A DNA stretch of 64,000 nucleotides from Brevibacillus_D fluminis_A (GTDB lineage Bacteria > Bacillota > Bacilli > Brevibacillales > Brevibacillaceae). Every line of letters begins with the position of its first letter. The stretch's first letter is position 1. The stretch lies in NCBI RefSeq assembly GCF_052072235.1, contig NZ_CM125436.1, positions 5,636,001 through 5,700,000 of the forward strand. Reading direction: 5' to 3'. The notes below the pieces were generated by a model, which was not told the origin of the DNA, did not search any database, and was given only the letters and a program-made list of their open reading frames with translations. Shown here piece after piece: positions 43,321 to 51,613 of this stretch. The position numbers and the translations under genes were made by a program.

Positions 43321-46300
43321 TTACTGCTTTGTGTGATTACGGATTCCCTGGCGCTCCCATGCATTGGCAATGATCCGGAAAACGCTTTTGTAGTCCGTTT
43401 GTTCATGGCCTGACATCCCGACTTTATTGCCAAACGCGAAGCCCTTCTCTACCTGATAGGCAAATTGGATGTGAAAATAGACGGCGTAACTGCCCCCTTT
43501 TTCAAATCCTTTCTGTTTGTCTCCCATCAAAGGTGTATCCACACCGGTTTCACGTGCACCGAGCTTCGCGATCGTTTGCTGTGCACCTTTCCATAAAGTC
43601 GGTGAGAATGCCAACAGGTTGAGATTGGATTGGAGTGTCGTATTCCGTTTTCCCGTTTCCAGAATCCACGCTTGCGCTGCAATGATTTTGGGATACTGCT
43701 TGCTGAACGGATGCATATGCTTCGGCAAAAGTTCAATCTTCGTCAATATCCGCTCCCCGGCGTAAAAATCATTCGCTTGGTTGTTCGCGTAGCGATCCCG
43801 CGCATGGTATTCCGTCCATTCCGCTGTATGCCCCAATGAACCGGTCGCGTTTGGCTCGTACACTTCAAAACTGGTTTGATCCCCCAAAACAGTGATTGCG
43901 AACCGGTTGCTGATCGATGCCGACTCGGTGCCTGGCGTGCATTTTTTTATGGTCGGCGCTGTTTCATCCGGATGATCCGGATCTGGCACCCAATTCGGGT
44001 CGTCAATCTCTTCGCATTTTTCATAGGTGACGGCGAAGTCTACCTGATAAGGGACATCGATGGCGAACGGATCGACTTTGACAACATAATCAGCGCTGTT
44101 CAACGTTTGATTCCAGGTCGTGAGCGTAGGAGTGATTGTTCCTTCATACATGCTGCTTTGTTTCTCGACTTTTGGTGAAAGTGAAAACTGCTTATTGATT
44201 CCAGGACCTGTCACCGTTAGCGGAATGGAGGTCGGCCATACGGTTTTGGCATCCGTCTTGGCCACCCACGACTCCGGCTTGGGAGTCACTTTCACTTTTT
44301 CATAGGCGGAGTCCGCATATTTCGCAAGCAGCTCGGCTTTTTTGTCGTCTATCGCTTTCTTTATTTCGCTGTCCACTTTGACAAAAGCAGCATCCAGCTT
44401 GTTTTGGTCGATCTCTACATCGATACGTGCCGGCTCCCTTTCCCACACGCCATCCGCCGTGCTGACCAGCAGCCGATTGCTCGAATCGTATACCTTGATT
44501 TTCATGCTTCCGCCGTCTACACCGCCGCCTGGATTGCAGGTCGTGCACGGTGTCGGTTCTTCGGGGGCCGTCTTATCGCCCACGACAATGGTAACTTCAA
44601 AGTCACACTTTGCCGTGAAGTTTTTGTCATTGAGCTTGCCCGTTATCTTGTAGGTTCCCTCTGGGACGGGGCTTTTTTGGAAAACAGTCCAGTTCACTTC
44701 CTTGTCATCGAACAGCGGACTATCTATCCATGGCGTCGGAACTGTCCAATCGACATTTATCGACTCCGAATATCCGTCATCGATGTCGTTCGGACTTTTG
44801 CTGATGGCGATCAAATACATCGCTGCCGATTTGTCCAGTTTGATCGTTTTGCCATTGTAGTTGTGGAAGCTTTGCGCCTGATCGATCGTCTGATTCTTGT
44901 TGGCAAATGCATAAACATGGATAAAAAACGAGTCACAGGCGGAATTTTTGCTGGTTAAATCGAAGCTGATGTACAGCTCACAACCGGTGAAGGCAGGATT
45001 GGCGGCATCGGTCACTTTCACTTTGACCAGATAATTCGTTTCAGCCAGCTTGTTTTTCTCAAAAAACACACTGGGAGACGCCGAATCGTTGGTAATGGTT
45101 TTACCCGTCTTCGTGTCGGTCATCGTCCACGTCACCTTCAGCTGATTTTGCGCGGAAGGCGTTTGACTATCAGAGGTCACGGCAAGCTTGATGCCTGTGT
45201 TTGCATCAATCAGAATCGGGTGGATTTTGCCGGGCGCTGTCGTGATAGCGCTCCCCGTGTCGAACGACCACCGACTGTCGGTGGAAAACTTGTATTGGAT
45301 GAACAAGTCTTTGCACGTCAGGCTGCGGAATTCGATGATCAACTGCTTATCGGGGCAAGGGTCAAGCTGTCCTTTCCCTTTCACGCGGACTTTGAGCGTG
45401 TACGTTCCTGCTGAAATTTCCTTGAATGCTCGCGTATACGTGGTGCCGGTCCCAACAGATGTCGTACCTTTTCCATTTGTCAGCTCCCACGTTACGCTTT
45501 CGATGCCATTGGTTGTCCCTGTGCCGTTTTTGTGCAGCAATGCTTTAAAATCGACGGTGTAATCCTTGTTCACAAGCAGCTCCATTTTGTACGGATCAGC
45601 GGGTGTACCTGTACCTGTCAACGGCATTTCTGCGCCATTTACGCTCGCCGTTACGTACACATCGCTGCACACGAATGGATTCGGTTCGCCCCAGATGATT
45701 TTGAAATAAGTTTTGCAGTCTTCTTTATCGCGCGGATAGGCAAACAGCGTAAATTCGGGGACATTCGCCTTGTTTGGCCCAAAATCATAGGAGAATGCAG
45801 TCCCCCATGCTCCTTGCTTGCCATACGTCGAATTGATTTCAAAGTACCCTTCTGCTTGCTGTGGTTTGCCTTTGTAGAGCAATCGGAAAATCGCCTCGTT
45901 CGGCTCGCCTTTTGGCACTTTCAACACAAATGGCGAGCTTTGCGTGCCTGCTCCGGTCAGCATCACTTTTTGCCCATCAAGCTCGACATCGTAGGAATAA
46001 TCACTGCACACTGTATTCTGCGAGTCAATAATCGTCACCGTGATGGACCACACGCAATTTTTGGCCCGCCACGAATCATACGGCTCCCCAACCAGCCCCT
46101 CATAGCTGTATGAAATCGTATAAGTTCCTTTTTTATCGAATTGAATGATTTGGTCGGATGGTGCATAGCCGTTTGTAATCGGCAAATTCAAGAAGCTGCT
46201 GGGAAACAGCCCCCATCCGCCTTTCTCATTAGACGTCCAAACCTGTTTCACAGTCGTGCCATCCGGCTTCTTGATCTGCCAGTAAAGATTTGCCGACTGC

Positions 46301-48030
46301 TTGTCCCGGTTGGCATCTACATAAGTGGCTGACAGTTTCAGCGATCCTCCCAACGGGATATCCGTGATCGTTGCGCCATTATCTACGGTGCCGTATCCCT
46401 CCCGATAAACAGTCGGGCATGAAACGCTGCCTTCCGCTCCTTTCCGCTCGAATGTTTTGCACCAGCAATAGCTGCCATCGTCACTGACGAATTTGATCGT
46501 GAAGCTGCTGTGATAGAAGGAAGCATCGGTGAAACTGGTTGGCTTCACATTTGCAGACATCCGAATCATGTTTCCACTGCCGTCATACCATTTGCCGGGG
46601 ATTGTCGTCTCAATCCGCAAGTAGTCTGCATCACTGGCGACAAACTGGGTTCCGCCCGAGGGAATCATCGCGTTCAATTCCCCTTTTCCGCTGGCCGTAT
46701 AAGTTTGAACAGCAAGCACGCCCTTGCAGTCCGCACACTCTGTAGAAACGGGGTCCGCTTTCAGAAATCGGAAGGTCCATTCGCATTTTGTCGAATCCGT
46801 TGGAATGAACGTTGCTGACCGATCCGTATCGATCAAAATGCTGCTGAAGGTTGTGCCTGTCCCGATCGTCGTGCCGTCGATCCGCAATGTGCCCGCGACC
46901 GGGAAGGTGATGCTGTTGATTGTGTTTTTTCCTTGGGGGAGTTTGTAGGTGCCGCCGGAGGTTAACGGTTGATCGGATTGGCCGGAAATTTTAATGGTTG
47001 ATTGGATCGGGGTACAAATGCCTCCCCCGACGGTGAACGGCTTCGCATAAGGGACACCTATCCCATCGACCGCAGGTGCGTTTTGACTGTTGCGGGCGTG
47101 CAGGTCCGTAATTAGCACACGCGCCTCATAGCGGCCCGGCTTGGTTGGGGTGAACGATTGACCGCTTATCGCCAGTTTGTACGGGCTCGCTGTGCCTCCG
47201 TAATTCGCTCCATCGCCTCTGGGGTCGTTGTATTCTTTTGCCTGATCCCGGAATTCTACTTCAACTTTTCCAGTGTCGAGGTTGTAAATGTAGTAGCTGA
47301 GAACTTTGATGCCGCGATCATAGTAGCTGTAGTCTTCGGCCCAAAAGCTGATGGGGACGGCTTCTCCGACGTTGACGCTTGTTTTGGGGCCGATGTCGAT
47401 GCCGCCTTGGGGGCGGGGGGATGTTTTGAAGTTTAGCTGTGCGTAGTAGACTTCTTCGTCACGGTCTTTTGTTTTTGGGTCCGCCCCGGGTTTTAGTTTG
47501 TAGGTGATGGGTTCTCCTTTCCCGCCGGACATGGATGCGATGCGGGAGAGGAGGTAGGCTTTGTAGGGGGTGAAGGATGGGTTTACACCACCCGAAATCG
47601 TCGAAGAATGTAAACCATTGGCATCGGTCATAAAGCTAGGATTCCCGCCTAAAATGTTTGCCCACTCGGATATTTCAGAACTATCAACATAGGGGTAGCC
47701 GTTTTCATCTTTGACGATTTCCCCGCCTCTAGTGTATATGTTAAAAACATTCGAACGACCTCTAACATACCCGTCTACAGCAACATCAGCTACAAATAAT
47801 TTTGCAAAATCACCCGGTCCAATATCGATATTTCCCAATATCTGTATTGAAAGGTCGTTGGTCCCGGTAACAGATTTGTCTACGTTAATATAACCAGATG
47901 TTATTGAATGCGAATTAGGTGACCCACTTGAAGCATTAACAAAAAAATCTGAAGTTAATATTGCATTACATAGCAATATTATAGTTATCATTAAAAAATA
48001 CAATCTTTTTGAGTAAAGTTTGAATACCAT
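43321..48030 (-). CDS. Giant secreted protein with cysteine-paired Ig-like modules
   Basis: A 1569-residue exported protein of unknown function. The N-terminal hydrophobic stretch (LYFLMITIILLCNAIL) is a signal peptide. Residues ~335-1145 form seven modules, each opening and closing with cysteine: 339-416, 432/435-522/524, 538-659, 675-772, 788-892, 906-1017 and 1032-1142, with 14-16 residues from each closing to the next opening cysteine. Sequences are beta-rich and resemble Ig/PKD folds, so each is likely disulfide-closed. CTTC follows near 1162, then a helical coil and a C-terminal domain. The ATG at 48030 overlaps the SLH gene stop (TAATG), with AAGGTGG upstream, so the two are translationally coupled. 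Confidence 0.8.
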   Translation of the reverse strand: MVFKLYSKRLYFLMITIILLCNAILTSDFFVNASSGSPNSHSITSGYINVDKSVTGTNDLSIQILGNIDIGPGDFAKLFVADVAVDGYVRGRSNVFNIYTRGGEIVKDENGYPYVDSSEISEWANILGGNPSFMTDANGLHSSTISGGVNPSFTPYKAYLLSRIASMSGGKGEPITYKLKPGADPKTKDRDEEVYYAQLNFKTSPRPQGGIDIGPKTSVNVGEAVPISFWAEDYSYYDRGIKVLSYYIYNLDTGKVEVEFRDQAKEYNDPRGDGANYGGTASPYKLAISGQSFTPTKPGRYEARVLITDLHARNSQNAPAVDGIGVPYAKPFTVGGGICTPIQSTIKISGQSDQPLTSGGTYKLPQGKNTINSITFPVAGTLRIDGTTIGTGTTFSSILIDTDRSATFIPTDSTKCEWTFRFLKADPVSTECADCKGVLAVQTYTASGKGELNAMIPSGGTQFVASDADYLRIETTIPGKWYDGSGNMIRMSANVKPTSFTDASFYHSSFTIKFVSDDGSYCWCKTFERKGAEGSVSCPTVYREGYGTVDNGATITDIPLGGSLKLSATYVDANRDKQSANLYWQIKKPDGTTVKQVWTSNEKGGWGLFPSSFLNLPITNGYAPSDQIIQFDKKGTYTISYSYEGLVGEPYDSWRAKNCVWSITVTIIDSQNTVCSDYSYDVELDGQKVMLTGAGTQSSPFVLKVPKGEPNEAIFRLLYKGKPQQAEGYFEINSTYGKQGAWGTAFSYDFGPNKANVPEFTLFAYPRDKEDCKTYFKIIWGEPNPFVCSDVYVTASVNGAEMPLTGTGTPADPYKMELLVNKDYTVDFKALLHKNGTGTTNGIESVTWELTNGKGTTSVGTGTTYTRAFKEISAGTYTLKVRVKGKGQLDPCPDKQLIIEFRSLTCKDLFIQYKFSTDSRWSFDTGSAITTAPGKIHPILIDANTGIKLAVTSDSQTPSAQNQLKVTWTMTDTKTGKTITNDSASPSVFFEKNKLAETNYLVKVKVTDAANPAFTGCELYISFDLTSKNSACDSFFIHVYAFANKNQTIDQAQSFHNYNGKTIKLDKSAAMYLIAISKSPNDIDDGYSESINVDWTVPTPWIDSPLFDDKEVNWTVFQKSPVPEGTYKITGKLNDKNFTAKCDFEVTIVVGDKTAPEEPTPCTTCNPGGGVDGGSMKIKVYDSSNRLLVSTADGVWEREPARIDVEIDQNKLDAAFVKVDSEIKKAIDDKKAELLAKYADSAYEKVKVTPKPESWVAKTDAKTVWPTSIPLTVTGPGINKQFSLSPKVEKQSSMYEGTITPTLTTWNQTLNSADYVVKVDPFAIDVPYQVDFAVTYEKCEEIDDPNWVPDPDHPDETAPTIKKCTPGTESASISNRFAITVLGDQTSFEVYEPNATGSLGHTAEWTEYHARDRYANNQANDFYAGERILTKIELLPKHMHPFSKQYPKIIAAQAWILETGKRNTTLQSNLNLLAFSPTLWKGAQQTIAKLGARETGVDTPLMGDKQKGFEKGGSYAVYFHIQFAYQVEKGFAFGNKVGMSGHEQTDYKSVFRIIANAWERQGIRNHTKQ

Positions 48031-48944
48031 TAAAACCACCTTCGAACCCTTGTTGGAGGATTAAAATTATCATACCGATACTCTACAAGTCCTTTTCTAT
48101 AAGACGTACCTATCGTAAACACAATTCTTGAAATCCTGGAGAGATCTTCTTTGAAAACAGAATCGGGCTGTAACAATTTAAAGGAATTGTCTGTATATAT
48201 GATTGAACCCATAATCATAAATCGATTCGCTCCCGATGGAACTGTTCCAACAAGAGCTCCCTTTTCAATTTTTAAAGAAGCGTGAAATTTATCTGCAAGT
48301 TGATTAGCTAGGTTCATTTCGTCTATATCATTTGAAAGTTCCTTTAAGGTATAGGCTTGTTCCGCTCGAGTAAAGCTGGACATCCCATCAAAAATTGTTG
48401 TAGATACCCCATTTGGAAATTTCCCTGCCTTCTTCGGAATCCACCTATAACCAACTACAAACTGAATGTTGGGGAGATTTTTGTAATAATCCTCGTTATC
48501 TTTTAACCCCCGAGAATTCCTCACACTCTGCATCGCATTAATAACCAAAAAAGCCGCCTCTTCCCTAGTCAAAACCGCAAACGACCGAATCGTCACCCCA
48601 TCCAGCATGCCATCCGCTTTCGCTTTCTCATATGCCGCCTTTGCCCAGTGACCCGCTGCAATTTCAGGCACGGGCGCGGTTTTTTTCAAGCCTTTGATCG
48701 TCACCAGACCAGACACCAACTCCGCCTGCGTCACCGCCTGCTCCGGCCGAAAACTTCCATCCGGGTACGTCCACATCAGCCGATTCTTCAGTACGTAATC
48801 AATGCTATTTTTCAACGGATGCCCAGCATAATCCGATTGGGCTACCGCCGCAGCAGGTTTTTCTGCGGCCAAACTCGGCGAATAGGCTGCTGTTGTCCCC
48901 AAAATGACGCTTACTGCCACTACCATTTGCATGCTTTTTTTCAT
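48030..48944 (-). CDS. SLH-domain surface protein
   Basis: A 304-residue exported protein: signal peptide MKKSMQMVVAVSVILGTTAA, then two to three S-layer-homology repeats (NRLMWTYPDGSFRPEQAVTQ; PEIAAGHWAKAAYEKAKADG; SFTRAEQAYTLKELS) that bind pyruvylated secondary wall polymer. The last ~100 residues form an unrelated beta-rich domain. The ATG at 48944 has GGAGGGGG upstream. Roughly the second half of the gene is A+T-rich, unlike the first half, continuous with the start of the giant gene. Confidence 0.85.
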   Translation of the reverse strand: MKKSMQMVVAVSVILGTTAAYSPSLAAEKPAAAVAQSDYAGHPLKNSIDYVLKNRLMWTYPDGSFRPEQAVTQAELVSGLVTIKGLKKTAPVPEIAAGHWAKAAYEKAKADGMLDGVTIRSFAVLTREEAAFLVINAMQSVRNSRGLKDNEDYYKNLPNIQFVVGYRWIPKKAGKFPNGVSTTIFDGMSSFTRAEQAYTLKELSNDIDEMNLANQLADKFHASLKIEKGALVGTVPSGANRFMIMGSIIYTDNSFKLLQPDSVFKEDLSRISRIVFTIGTSYRKGLVEYRYDNFNPPTRVRRWF

Positions 48945-48980
48945 AAAAAATCCCCCTCCATCGTCCATCTCTATTTTCCA

Positions 48981-49541
48981 TCAACTGGTTCCATGAATCG
49001 TCTCCTCCATTTTCCGTATGAGCCCCGCCGATTCCTTTACATTTATTTGATTTTCCTCCTGATTTTGTTTCCTGATCCATCCGGCTATTTCGTTTACACC
49101 GACACCGATGTCTCCCTTCCTTGCATGTGTGACGGCTTGCGTGACGAGATCGGCTGCCTCCTTTACAGAGAGCGGGCTGTCGGGCTTGATGATGCAGGAG
49201 CAGCCGATGATGCCTTCCTTTTTGGCTGTCGCGTAATATGGGGCAGCCCAATGATTTTCCGCGCCCGTTGGCACGATAAGCCCGATTTCTTTCGGGGCAT
49301 AGGCAAGCACCAGCATCTTGATGAAAGCCGCCTGTGTGATCGGGTCCTTCTCCTGCAATCCCGAATCGAGAAATCCCTTTTCCATCGCCCACTGCATATC
49401 CGATTGAGGCGACAGGTCGCCGATATCCACGACTTCCTCCGCCTTGCTTGCCAATAGCCCGCCGACAAATGAGAGTGCGCAAATCACAATCACGATGACC
49501 CATTTCCGTACGGTTCCCGTCCTTTCCATGAGCTTGTTCAT
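48981..49541 (-). CDS. Membrane-anchored SLH-like protein
   Basis: A 186-residue protein with an N-terminal hydrophobic segment (KWVIVIVICALSFVGGLLAS) acting as signal peptide or anchor, then SLH-like sequence (MQWAMEKGFLDSGLQEKDPI, AENHWAAPYYATAKKEGIIG, LSVKEAADLVTQAV) that is divergent from classic SLH. A CSC motif is present. GGGGGAGG precedes the ATG. It is the first gene of the SLH / giant-protein cassette, 36 bases upstream of the SLH gene. Confidence 0.75.
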   Translation of the reverse strand: MNKLMERTGTVRKWVIVIVICALSFVGGLLASKAEEVVDIGDLSPQSDMQWAMEKGFLDSGLQEKDPITQAAFIKMLVLAYAPKEIGLIVPTGAENHWAAPYYATAKKEGIIGCSCIIKPDSPLSVKEAADLVTQAVTHARKGDIGVGVNEIAGWIRKQNQEENQINVKESAGLIRKMEETIHGTS

Positions 49542-49614
49542 CCTGTTACCTCCCCCAACGTTTAACCCATTATCGCTTCCCGGGTTGGGACAAAAAAAGC
49601 CGGGTTACTTGCAA

Positions 49615-49650
49615 GAAAAAAAGCTCCGCCGCATCGTGCAGCAGAGCTTT
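49615..49650 (-). terminator. Second of two terminators after ywgA
   Basis: AAGCTC-TGC-TGC pairs with GCG-GCG-GAGCTT and is followed by a T-run on the minus strand. It insulates the SLH cassette from ywgA. Confidence 0.8.
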
Positions 49651-49665
49651 CCCCATTCGCATACT

Positions 49666-49699
49666 CAAAAAACACCCGCTCTAAAAAATCAGCAGGTGT
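49666..49699 (-). terminator. First of two terminators after ywgA
   Basis: ACACCTGCT pairs with AGCGGGTGT, followed by TTTTT on the minus strand, 43 bases after the ywgA stop. Confidence 0.7.
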
Positions 49700-49741
49700 G
49701 GCTTTTCAAACGACTTCACGCTCAACATAATAAATTCCTGA

Positions 49742-50245
49742 TCAGTGCTGTAATCCACGAAGCTCGTCCACAAAAGCGAGTCCTTTCAAAATCTCTTCCT
49801 CTGTATATTTTTGCTTGCTTTTTAGCGTAAAGACTTTTTCCTTCATTTCCTCATACGTCAGCGTATCGAAATAGAGAATGGTAGAAACCAACTCAAGAAA
49901 CCGGGAATTCTCCTGGTTCATCCGGCGAATCAACGCCTCCCCGTAGCCGAGGTCCGCCTCGTGAAAACGGAGGAAATCGCTGCCGACCTCGTTGAGTATG
50001 TATCGATACTTTTGAATCGCGCCCTTTGTCTCCATCTCTTCGTCAAGCAGGCCCAGATTGCAAAGCTCGTCAACACGCAGCGTCAACTCTTCCGAATACG
50101 GTCCGTACATGTGAAATTGAAAACGGTCATCGAAATCTACATTCAGCTTTTTCGCGATAAACACCATCTTGTGCAATTTCTTGCGGCCGCTTACCTCACC
50201 TGCGATTTCTATCAGGCGCAAAATTTTGGCGTGACCGTTAAGCAT
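49742..50245 (-). CDS. ywgA: YwgA family protein
   Basis: A 167-residue protein starting MLNGHAKILRLIEIAGEVSG, with GRKKLHKMVFIAKKL and FQFHMYGPYSEELTLRVDEL, typical of the YwgA family (related to antitoxin/PanAct-like SocA fold by the K-x-hydrophobic plus GPYS pattern). Function unknown. It overlaps the end of the HD-domain gene by 8 bases, as in other Bacillales where ywgA and ywfO are paired, implying a shared role. Confidence 0.82.
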   Translation of the reverse strand: MLNGHAKILRLIEIAGEVSGRKKLHKMVFIAKKLNVDFDDRFQFHMYGPYSEELTLRVDELCNLGLLDEEMETKGAIQKYRYILNEVGSDFLRFHEADLGYGEALIRRMNQENSRFLELVSTILYFDTLTYEEMKEKVFTLKSKQKYTEEEILKGLAFVDELRGLQH

Positions 50246-51536
50246 CCTCCATCACTCCTAGACGTATTCGTATCTCATCCGCGACATTGCGCGGCAACGC
50301 ATCCAGCTTGTCCGCCGGGAAAAATAGTTTATAGTCAAAGCGGCGCTTGCCGCTAATCGATTCGACGATCTCCGACTTGGTCGACAGTTCCGCAACTTCG
50401 CCGTTCGGCATGAGGAGCATGATCGGAATGCGCTCCTCTTCTTTTCCGCGGCGATAAAAATCATAAGGAAGATCGGAGGAAGAGTCAACTTCCAGATAAT
50501 AGGCCGGGTCGATTCCGGCGTCGGTGAGCATCTGTTTCAGCTCGCTCAAACGGCGAAAATCTCTCGGATTATATTCGACGTATTGAAAGAGATTCCTGTT
50601 AAGAAAGCGGTTGCACAGGTCCGACAAGATAGGGTCAGCGTCACGGCTCCACTGGTGCATGAAGTAAAACACAACCGACTCATCGAGCGCCAAATAATCT
50701 GCAAGCGTCGGCTTTTCCTGGAAAAACGGCAGCAAATCGACCGGTTCCCGCTGGAAAGCAAAGCCTTGCTGATACAAATGCTTCGCCCGCTGAAAAATCT
50801 TGTTCAGGACAACCTCCGCACTGCGCGTCACGGGATGGAAGTAGACTTGCCAATACATTTGGTAGCGGGACATGATGTAGTCTTCCACGGCATGCATGCC
50901 GCTGAATTTGAACACGATCCCTTCATCATGGGGACGCATCACGCGCAAAATGCGCTCGATATCGAAATTGCCGTAATTGACGCCCGTGAAATAAGCATCT
51001 CGCAGCAAGTAATCCATCCGGTCAGCATCGATCTGGCTGGAAACCAGGCTGATGATCAGCTTGTTGTTGTAGGTCTTGGCAATGACCTCCGCCACTTTTT
51101 GCGGGAATTGTGGACTGACTCTGCGCAAAATTTGATTGATGTGGGTATCGCCTGTGATGATTTCCTTGGTCCATTCTTCATGATGGAAGCGGAACACCTT
51201 TTCAAACGAATGGGAAAACGGCCCGTGCCCGACGTCATGCAAAAGCGCGGCGCAGAGGCAGAGGAGCTTCTCTTCCCGCGTCAGCGTAATTCTGCCTTCA
51301 AAGGTTTCCAAAATGCGGCGCATGATTTCATAGACGCCCAGTGAATGGTTGAAGCGGCTATGCTCGCCGCCATGAAAGGTGAGATAGCTTGTCCCCAGCT
51401 GACGGATGCGGCGGAGACGCTGGAATTCGGGGGAATCGATCAGGTCCCAAATCAGCTTTTCCCGGACATGGACGTAGCGGTGCACCGGGTCTTTGAATAC
51501 TTTTTCCTCATGTAACAGTTCCGGCTCCTGCAGCAC
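50238..51536 (-). CDS. ywfO: HD-domain phosphohydrolase YwfO
   Basis: A 432-residue dGTPase-like HD protein. Metal ligands are in HSRFNHSLGVYEIMRR, LLHDVGHGPFSH (HD) and SQIDADRMDYLLRDAYFTG. Relatives hydrolyse dNTPs and respond to (p)ppGpp; the precise substrate here is not shown by sequence. The GTG at 51536 is the likely start with GGTGGAG just upstream. It is cotranscribed and overlaps with ywgA. Confidence 0.9.
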   Translation of the reverse strand: MLQEPELLHEEKVFKDPVHRYVHVREKLIWDLIDSPEFQRLRRIRQLGTSYLTFHGGEHSRFNHSLGVYEIMRRILETFEGRITLTREEKLLCLCAALLHDVGHGPFSHSFEKVFRFHHEEWTKEIITGDTHINQILRRVSPQFPQKVAEVIAKTYNNKLIISLVSSQIDADRMDYLLRDAYFTGVNYGNFDIERILRVMRPHDEGIVFKFSGMHAVEDYIMSRYQMYWQVYFHPVTRSAEVVLNKIFQRAKHLYQQGFAFQREPVDLLPFFQEKPTLADYLALDESVVFYFMHQWSRDADPILSDLCNRFLNRNLFQYVEYNPRDFRRLSELKQMLTDAGIDPAYYLEVDSSSDLPYDFYRRGKEEERIPIMLLMPNGEVAELSTKSEIVESISGKRRFDYKLFFPADKLDALPRNVADEIRIRLGVMEDA

Positions 51537-51569
51537 GATGCTCCACCATCCTTTTCTTGGAAAGGAATC

Positions 51570-51595
51570 AAGAGGACCTGTAACCAGGCCCCCTT
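51570..51595 (-). terminator. Hairpin after the RND transporter gene
   Basis: AAGGGGGCCTG pairs with CAGGTCCTCTT around GTTA with two mismatches; the tail GATTCCTTT is weakly T-rich. Probable terminator between the efflux operon and ywfO. Confidence 0.5.
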
Positions 51596-51613
51596 GCTCA
51601 TTCCACTCTCATT

